NCBI RefSeq assembly: GCF_000359585.1
Contig: NZ_APMH01000002.1
Span: forward strand, 124,001-188,000
Direction: 5' to 3'
DNA: 64,000 bases
Source of the DNA: Clostridium tyrobutyricum DSM 2637 = ATCC 25755 = JCM 11008
Lineage (GTDB): Bacteria; Bacillota; Clostridia; Clostridiales; Clostridiaceae
Shown: piece after piece, positions 58,293 to 64,000 of the stretch
Layout: every line of letters begins with the position of its first letter
Numbering within the stretch: position 1 is the first letter of the stretch
Notes under the pieces: generated by a model
The model's input: the letters and a program-made list of their open reading frames with translations, nothing else
What the model was told of the DNA's origin: nothing
Databases searched by the model: none
Made by a program: the position numbers and the translations under genes

Positions 58293-60548
58293 TTATTTTA
58301 CTACTCCAATTCTTCTTATTTGAGTGTCTATATTAACATTTATAGTTGAATCTTTATATTCAGTATCCCAGTTATCCTTGACTCTATTCCATATACCTGG
58401 GTGATATTCTTCTAAATATTTTCCAAGTCCTATCGGATCTATTACTAACTCTTGCTGTATTTTTTTTAATGCTTCTTCACACTCTATCTTTATAGATTTA
58501 TTAAAATTGTCTTGAATGAACTTTAGTGTATTTACTGAAAACAGATTCTTATCCAAATAATAATTTTTTATTTGAGCTTCCATCCTTAAGTGTATATTAA
58601 ATTGCAATTTTCCTTTAACTTCACCTACACTTATTTTTCTATTGGTATTGTTAATATCTATATCAACAGGATGATTATCTAGATATATCATCCTCTTACT
58701 TCCCTTTAATTTACCTTTTAAAAATTCTATATTTGCAGTTTCTGTAGGATTTAGAATTCCTTTAGCTTTAAAATTTTTAATAGCTAAAGATCCCAATACT
58801 TTTACATCTTTATTATTTTCATCCATTCCTATTTTAGGTAGAAGACTATTACCATTTTCATTCATTTGAACTAAAAAATCATTTAAACTAACAGGAATTA
58901 TTTCTGTATTGCTAGAATCGTTATTTATTAATCCTATAATATAACTTTCCATATTTTTTTCCATATTGGTTTTTAGTTTTATATACCTCTCTGCTTTGCC
59001 TTGAACTACAACTATATACATATTTCGGTTTAATGACGGCTCTCTTTGTAGATAATCCAAAATTTCTTTTAATACATATGGGTGTTCCATAATACCATCA
59101 CTAAATACCAACAAGCTCGTGTGACTAAATCTTATAGATCTGCTGCTTTTAAGTCTTGCTTTACTAACTGCATCTTGAAAAGAGTATCCATCTGCATCTA
59201 TATATTTATCCTCTGCCTGTGCACCTTTATCCGGCCCTAATTGAGATAAATCCGGTGAACCAAATGTAAGATGAATTTTTTTCAAATCTATGGAAGTTAG
59301 TGGGTCTTCAGGTTTTACATTCTTTAGATACTTCTGTTTATCTATGTCCTCTCCTGTATCCACTCCAATTATTGAAACCAACTGCTTATTCTCAATTTCC
59401 ACCTTATCCCAGCATCCCGTAAGTAGAACACATATGAGAATTAATGGCATAACCTTTTTTATAATTGATTTTTTTTTTAACTTTCTGAAAAGAAGTATAA
59501 TCATTGGAAGTATAACAACATTAAATATAAATAATGGAGGTATAAATTTATTCCCCATATCATACAAAGTGGCTATATTCTTTGGATAAAGAGCTATAAT
59601 ATAGACTATGACTCCTAAAACTATAGATGGAATAGTAATACTTTTTAACTTAAACATATCCTTTACTATATCCGAAGATAGATAATATAGATTAGAAAAC
59701 GTGGTAAAATAAAACATAACCCACATTGCCATAGCTACACCTTCCCATCTTTCTATAAATGCCCCCTGGATATTTATAGATTTCATCATAGTCATAGTTG
59801 GCCAGAGTAATATATTGGTCTGGTGTTTTGAAAATACGGACAAGGATAGTATCACAATTACAGCATAAAATACTGTTATAAATACTATACTTTTACTAGT
59901 TGTCTTAATTAAAGAAAATCTAGATTTTATAAAAGGAATCATTAAATATATTATCTCTATTCCTGAAAAACTATATATACAAGTTTTAAACGCTTCTGCA
60001 TACTTAATAGGGTTATTGTTGAATACGGGTAATATATTACTGAAGTCAACATTATTCAATGTAAAAATCATCATGATTATAACTGGTACAAACATTATCC
60101 AAAAGGATATTTCATTAAATTTTACTAAACTCCCCAAACCTCCAGTTATTAAATACATTCCTGTAAGTATAGTTACAATAAATATAAATTCAGTGGGGGT
60201 CTTTTCTAAAAGATACATTTTTACTACTTCAGTAAATATTCTCATACCAAAAGATATTGAAATTATATTATATGCTATAAAAATTAAAGCTAAAATCCCC
60301 CCAAATATTTTTCCAAAATTATTATTTAATATAATGTATAATTTATTATACCCATTTCTCTTTACCGCCAAATATGCTATATACAGTAAAAGATACGCTA
60401 TAAGTCCTGCAAAAATGGTTACAATCCATCCGTCTGTACCTACAATAGAGGATATTTCTTGTGGATATGAAAATATTCCTACTCCTATAACAGTTACAAT
60501 AATAGTACTAAATAATCCAAAACTAGTAATAAACTTTTTATATTTCAT
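58293..60548 (-). CDS. GerKB-GerKC fused germinant receptor protein
   Basis: One frame of ~751 residues. Residues 1-~360 are a GerAB-type permease with ten membrane segments; from ~367 a GerAC-type lipoprotein begins (MPLILICVLLTGCWD: hydrophobic stretch and lipobox LLTGC, then GVDTGEDID, GSPDLSQLG, LKSSRSIRFSHTSLLVFSDGI, ending RRIGV). Normally B and C are separate. The junction lies on ten A residues (59469-59478 on the plus strand as T10). With nine, the B frame would end shortly after at TAA just before the ATG (59450) of the C part. The start ATG 60548 follows AGAGGTG; 20 bases separate it from gerKA. Confidence 0.9.
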   Translation of the reverse strand: MKYKKFITSFGLFSTIIVTVIGVGIFSYPQEISSIVGTDGWIVTIFAGLIAYLLLYIAYLAVKRNGYNKLYIILNNNFGKIFGGILALIFIAYNIISISFGMRIFTEVVKMYLLEKTPTEFIFIVTILTGMYLITGGLGSLVKFNEISFWIMFVPVIIMMIFTLNNVDFSNILPVFNNNPIKYAEAFKTCIYSFSGIEIIYLMIPFIKSRFSLIKTTSKSIVFITVFYAVIVILSLSVFSKHQTNILLWPTMTMMKSINIQGAFIERWEGVAMAMWVMFYFTTFSNLYYLSSDIVKDMFKLKSITIPSIVLGVIVYIIALYPKNIATLYDMGNKFIPPLFIFNVVILPMIILLFRKLKKKSIIKKVMPLILICVLLTGCWDKVEIENKQLVSIIGVDTGEDIDKQKYLKNVKPEDPLTSIDLKKIHLTFGSPDLSQLGPDKGAQAEDKYIDADGYSFQDAVSKARLKSSRSIRFSHTSLLVFSDGIMEHPYVLKEILDYLQREPSLNRNMYIVVVQGKAERYIKLKTNMEKNMESYIIGLINNDSSNTEIIPVSLNDFLVQMNENGNSLLPKIGMDENNKDVKVLGSLAIKNFKAKGILNPTETANIEFLKGKLKGSKRMIYLDNHPVDIDINNTNRKISVGEVKGKLQFNIHLRMEAQIKNYYLDKNLFSVNTLKFIQDNFNKSIKIECEEALKKIQQELVIDPIGLGKYLEEYHPGIWNRVKDNWDTEYKDSTINVNIDTQIRRIGVVK
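59469..59478. repeat. A10/T10 homopolymer at the GerKB-GerKC junction
   Basis: Ten consecutive T on the plus strand, i.e. ten A in the coding strand, at the seam between the permease and the lipoprotein. Confidence 0.95.
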
Positions 60549-60568
60549 ATTCAATATCACCTCTATTC

Positions 60569-62038
60569 TTATTTCTGCCTTACTTTATCCTGAGTTTTCA
60601 TATATTTGGGTCTTTTTTTAAACAAATTAATTGGAAATCTCAAATACATATCTTTAAAATCTGCCATATTCTCATTTACCATAGGTGAAAGATAAGGAAT
60701 ACCAAAACTTTTCAATCTAACAAGATGTATTAAAGTCAATATAAGGCCTATCATCATTCCATAAAGTCCAGCTATAGCTGATAAAATTATAAGGACAAAT
60801 CTTATTATTCTAAATGCAGTAGTCATTTCATAATTTGGAGTAGTAAAACTTGTTATTGCAGTTACTGAAACTATAATAATCATAATAGGACTTACAATTC
60901 CTGCTTGAACTGCGGCTTGCCCTATAATAAGTCCACCTACAATTCCAGTAGTAGCTCCTATGGCCTTTGGTAATCTAGCTATGGCTTCCAATAGCAGTGC
61001 AAAACTAACCTCCATTATTATAGCTTCCATAAAAGCTGGAAATGGTACCCCTTCCCTTGATGCTGAAATAAAATAAGCAAGCTTAGTAGGTATTATTCCA
61101 GTATGAAATGATGTTATTGATACATAAAGCCCTGGCATTACAAGTGCTAGAATTATAGATAGAAATCTTATTATTCTTATACTTGAACTATATATCCATC
61201 TTTGATAATAATCATCTGGGGATTGAAATAAGTTAGCCATTACCGTTGGTATTATAATGGCAGAAGGTGAATTATCTACAAGTATTGCAATTCTTCCTTC
61301 ATAAACTGCAGAGGCTACTACATCTGGTCTTTCTGTGCTTTGAATTTGTGGAAAAACAGACCACTTATTATCTTCTATAAGCTGCTCTATATATCCACTA
61401 TCCAATACTGCATCTATCTTAATTTTATCTAATCTCTCCCTTAAATTTTCCAATGCATCTTTATTTACTATATCATCTATATATATAATGGCCATATCAG
61501 TTTTTGATCTTATTCCTACTGGACTTGAAACTATTTTTAGCCTAGTGTCTCTAATTCTTCTTCTTATAAGAGCAGTATTAAATCTAATTGTTTCCGTGAA
61601 CCCATCCCTTGATCCTCTTATTACAGTTTCGGAAGATGGTTCTGATACTCCTCTCGCAGGCCAATATCTGGTAGCTATTACATAAAATTTATTCAGTCCA
61701 TTTACAAACATCAATGTATCTCCAGACATAAGTAAATTTACGCCTTTTTCCATATCATCTAATGTGCTAACATCTGATACTGTAATTAATCTATCTTTTA
61801 TTTCACTCCTATCTTCTATGTAATTGGAAGCTGCCATAGTCATAATTCCTCTCATAAGATCATTAAGAAGATCCTTGTTAACCATCCCATCTATATGAAC
61901 CAATGCAGTCTTTATATCACCTATATAGAACTCTCTAAATATAACATCTGAGTTATTACTAAATAATTTTTTTAAATAAGTGACATTTTCATCTATTTCA
62001 GGAGATACATAATTCTCTATTATTTCTTGCAAGTCCAT
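60569..62038 (-). CDS. gerKA: spore germination protein GerKA-type (A subunit)
   Basis: A ~489-residue A subunit of a GerA-family germinant receptor of the spore inner membrane. The N-terminal soluble half includes the block IRGSRDGFTETIRFNTALIRRRI; the C-terminal half has five or six membrane helices (~285-460) with VPFPAFMEAIIMEVSFALLLEA and GLIIGQAAVQAGIVSP. The start is uncertain: ATG 62038 and GTG 62041 both have AGGAAG nearby. It is followed by the fused B/C gene, giving A-BC order. Confidence 0.95.
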   Translation of the reverse strand: MDLQEIIENYVSPEIDENVTYLKKLFSNNSDVIFREFYIGDIKTALVHIDGMVNKDLLNDLMRGIMTMAASNYIEDRSEIKDRLITVSDVSTLDDMEKGVNLLMSGDTLMFVNGLNKFYVIATRYWPARGVSEPSSETVIRGSRDGFTETIRFNTALIRRRIRDTRLKIVSSPVGIRSKTDMAIIYIDDIVNKDALENLRERLDKIKIDAVLDSGYIEQLIEDNKWSVFPQIQSTERPDVVASAVYEGRIAILVDNSPSAIIIPTVMANLFQSPDDYYQRWIYSSSIRIIRFLSIILALVMPGLYVSITSFHTGIIPTKLAYFISASREGVPFPAFMEAIIMEVSFALLLEAIARLPKAIGATTGIVGGLIIGQAAVQAGIVSPIMIIIVSVTAITSFTTPNYEMTTAFRIIRFVLIILSAIAGLYGMMIGLILTLIHLVRLKSFGIPYLSPMVNENMADFKDMYLRFPINLFKKRPKYMKTQDKVRQK

Positions 62039-62123
62039 CACTTCCTATAAAATAAGATTATCCCTTAAAATAGGATTTGCTTTTTTAAACCTGTTTATTC
62101 GTTTTATTGCAATATAATTGCAT

Positions 62124-62168
62124 AAAAAAAGGACTATAAAAATATCATTTGAATATTTTTATAGTTCT
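62124..62168 (-). terminator. terminator of ispE
   Basis: AAGAACTATAAAAATAT / ATATTTTTATAGTCCTT arms and TTTTTTT on the minus strand, ~10 bases past the ispE stop. Confidence 0.9.
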
Positions 62169-62177
62169 TATTACAAA

Positions 62178-63020
62178 CTAAATAGTTCTCGTTATAAATA
62201 CTTCATTGTATTTGGATTTTATCTTGTCATAACAAAGCTGGGCTTTTAACATATCATCGAAAAAAGCAAATATAGCAGATCCGCTCCCACTCATAAGTGA
62301 GCCTATAGCTCCAAGATTATAAGCTTCTTTTTTTATCTGCCTCAGTATATAATGCTTCTTTAAAGTTACATTTTCCAAGACATTTTTCATGTTTTCACAT
62401 AGTTTAATAATATTATTTTCTTGTATAGCATTTAATAGAACCTTAATATCAGGATGTTTGTTTATTTTATTTATATCTAAATTACTGTATGTATCTTTTG
62501 AGGACACTCCAAATGGCGGTTTAATAATTAATAATATGTGATCCTTAAATGAATTAACAGGAGTAACCTTTTCTCCTATTCCCTCGCAAAGTGCAGTTCC
62601 ACCTTCAATGCAATAGACTACATCTGTGCCTATCCTTAAAGCTATCTTTTTTAATTCTTCATTACTGACCTTTGGCCTGTACTTATCTCTCATAGCTCTA
62701 AGTACTGCAGCAGCATCCGAGCTTCCTCCGGCAAGGCCTGCTGAAACTGGTATGTACTTCCTCACATCTATCTGGACTCCACATTTTATGCCATATTTAT
62801 CTATAAATAATTGTGCAGCCCTATAGGCTAAATTCCTATTGTCAGATGGTATATATGGTTTATTGCAATATAACTTTATTCCCTTTTCTATCTCATTTAT
62901 CGTTATAATATCATATAATTCTATAGTCTGCATTATTGTTTTCAAGAGATGGTATCCATCTTTTCTTTTACCTATTACATCCAAAGACAGATTTATTTTA
63001 GCATAAGCTTTAACTAACAT
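62178..63020 (-). CDS. ispE: 4-diphosphocytidyl-2-C-methyl-D-erythritol kinase
   Basis: A GHMP-family kinase of the MEP isoprenoid pathway; ~280 residues from ATG 63020 (MLVKAYAKINLSLDV), after GGAGGGG. The ATP loop is VSAGLAGGSSDAAAVLRAM (~92-108), the N-terminal motif AYAKINLSLDV carries the substrate Lys, and LMSGSGSAIFAFF is the C-terminal GHMP motif. It lies between the cyanophycin synthetase and the germination genes. Confidence 0.97.
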   Translation of the reverse strand: MLVKAYAKINLSLDVIGKRKDGYHLLKTIMQTIELYDIITINEIEKGIKLYCNKPYIPSDNRNLAYRAAQLFIDKYGIKCGVQIDVRKYIPVSAGLAGGSSDAAAVLRAMRDKYRPKVSNEELKKIALRIGTDVVYCIEGGTALCEGIGEKVTPVNSFKDHILLIIKPPFGVSSKDTYSNLDINKINKHPDIKVLLNAIQENNIIKLCENMKNVLENVTLKKHYILRQIKKEAYNLGAIGSLMSGSGSAIFAFFDDMLKAQLCYDKIKSKYNEVFITRTI

Positions 63021-63127
63021 ATTCCCCTCCAAGTTTTAGCTTTATTCCAGTAAAACTAATTTTATTCTTATATTTTACTACAAATAAAACTAAAACTCTA
63101 GATTTAACTCTACATTGATTTTTATCA

Positions 63128-64000
63128 TTAAACTGTTATCTGTGAATTTTGTGGCTTTTTTGAACTTTCCTCTCTTATCTTCCTATTTACCAAATCCTGG
63201 AGCGGCTTTAATTTCTCAAAGAATATTACTATTATATCTCCATTTTTTTGATTGTCTATAGCATCTTCAAGTGCAGATTTTTCATCTAATATGGTTCTTA
63301 ATTCCTTTACATCAAAACCAGTTTGCAACACTCCTCGTTTTAAAATAGAAGCTATATCTCCTAAATTTCTACCTCTTCTATCTTTATCTTCCTTGATATA
63401 TATACGATCAAAACTTTTACCTGAAATCCTACCAATTTCTTCTACGCTGCTATCAGATCTATCCCCGGGTACTCCTATTATTCCAACTAATCTTTTATGA
63501 TTCAATTTTTTAATTCCATTTATTACAGCTTTATAACCTTCTATATTATGGCCATAATCCAAAATGATTTTTGACCCGTTTAGCTTATATATATTAAATC
63601 TTCCTGGATTAAGAAGTGAATTCCCATAAAAATTTTTCAGTGCATCTCTTATATACATATAATTAATATTCAGCGCTACAGCAGCTGCACAAGCCGCCAT
63701 CGCATTTTCAACATTATACATTAATTTTCCATCAAGGGATATTTTTATATCTGAAACTTTAATTATCGGTATAGTATTATTGTCTTCTTCAAGATATATG
63801 ACTTTATTATCTACATAAATACCATATCCACCTTTTTTTATATTGTTTCTCAGTATTGTATTATATTTATCTTTAGAAAACATTATCATCCTGCTTTTAA
63901 TTCTGTTTATTATGCTTATACTTACCAAATCATCTGCATTCAACACTGCATATCCATTATCCTTTACAGCTTCTCCTACAAGTGACTTGACATATGCAAG
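63128..64000 (-). CDS. cphA: cyanophycin synthetase, C-terminal part
   Basis: The gene runs off the right edge: the frame stays open through base 64000, and the codons there (AYVKSLVGEAVKDNGYAVLN) precede what could be taken as an ATG start. The visible 290 residues are the C-terminal Mur-ligase-like half, with MNAMAACAAA-like ENAMAACAAAVAL (~105), PGRFNIYKLNGSKIILDYGHNIEGYKAV (~135) and GVPGDRSDSSVEEIGRIS and KEDKDRRGR. The enzyme polymerises Asp and Arg into cyanophycin, reported to matter for spore assembly in Clostridium perfringens. The ATP-grasp half is outside the window. Confidence 0.9.
   Translation of the reverse strand, partial: LAYVKSLVGEAVKDNGYAVLNADDLVSISIINRIKSRMIMFSKDKYNTILRNNIKKGGYGIYVDNKVIYLEEDNNTIPIIKVSDIKISLDGKLMYNVENAMAACAAAVALNINYMYIRDALKNFYGNSLLNPGRFNIYKLNGSKIILDYGHNIEGYKAVINGIKKLNHKRLVGIIGVPGDRSDSSVEEIGRISGKSFDRIYIKEDKDRRGRNLGDIASILKRGVLQTGFDVKELRTILDEKSALEDAIDNQKNGDIIVIFFEKLKPLQDLVNRKIREESSKKPQNSQITV

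Noticed and set aside
59469-59478. Treating the gerKB/gerKC fusion as a simple sequencing error
   Set aside because: It cannot be decided from sequence alone; the open frame as given is continuous, so I report the fusion and give the A9 alternative.
63128-63946. A complete 272-residue protein starting at 63946
   Set aside because: The frame is open to the window edge and the extra codons match the expected cyanophycin synthetase sequence, so the gene is cut by the window and not truncated.

Overview
This window looks like the chromosome of a low-GC, spore-forming member of Clostridium sensu stricto. It is very AT-rich, has strong AGGAGG-type ribosome binding sites, and carries an endospore gene set (spoIIR, spoIID, spoIIQ, spoIIID, yyaC, ypeB, gerK-type receptor). 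It also carries a clostridial thiolase next to the ATP synthase operon and Firmicutes synteny blocks (spoIIID-mbl, ywmB-murA-spoIID, ywlC-ywlE-rpiB-upp, prfA-prmC). I cannot fix the species from the sequence alone. No phage, insertion sequence, rRNA operon or CRISPR array is visible; this is mostly core genome, nearly all on the minus strand.

Layout. 1-3.5 kb: a FliK-like repeat protein, an FMN-riboswitch-controlled riboflavin transporter and a small glutaredoxin-like protein. 3.6-12.1 kb: tex, an M28 peptidase, an MFS exporter and a four-gene MacAB-like efflux operon. 12.2-18.6 kb: prfB (with its programmed frameshift), secA, hpf, cspA, a 43-residue unlisted small protein, a GC-rich structured RNA that I assign to the raiA motif, and comFC. 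18.6-23.5 kb: a ComFA-like protein with decayed ATPase motifs, recD2, a SAM-riboswitch metK, and tRNA-Tyr and tRNA-Thr. 23.8-30 kb: yyaC, mbl, spoIIID, spoIIQ, spoIID, murA, ywmB. 30.1-36.9 kb: the complete atpIBEFHAGDC operon. 37.5-41.6 kb: thl, mnaA, tagO-like, comEB. 41.7-49.5 kb: upp, rpiB, ywlE, ywlC, a ZIP transporter, a membrane protein, prfA, prmC, yqhQ and tdk. 49.6-54.5 kb: rpmE, rho, pyrG, a small unknown and ywiB. 54.5-64 kb: ypeB, a diacylglycerol glycosyltransferase, spoIIR, a gerKA-gerKB/gerKC germinant receptor locus, ispE and the end of a cyanophycin synthetase.

The genes fall into three functional themes: housekeeping (translation termination, secretion, nucleotide salvage, energy), the engulfment-stage sporulation programme (SpoIIR, SpoIID, SpoIIQ, SpoIIID), and spore germination and storage (YpeB, GerK, CphA).

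The most interesting observations are: (1) a GerKB-GerKC fusion whose junction sits on a run of ten A residues, where loss of one A would restore two separate genes; (2) the raiA-type RNA beside hpf, with a pair of perfect palindromes directly upstream of hpf and a small membrane-protein ORF nearby; (3) a ComFA homologue that has lost its Walker A lysine and its motif VI arginines; (4) SpoIIQ with a substituted zinc ligand; and (5) a metK riboswitch with almost no room for its own promoter downstream of the tRNA genes. Starts were moved from the longest reading frame where a Shine-Dalgarno sequence pointed elsewhere; each case is stated in the entry.
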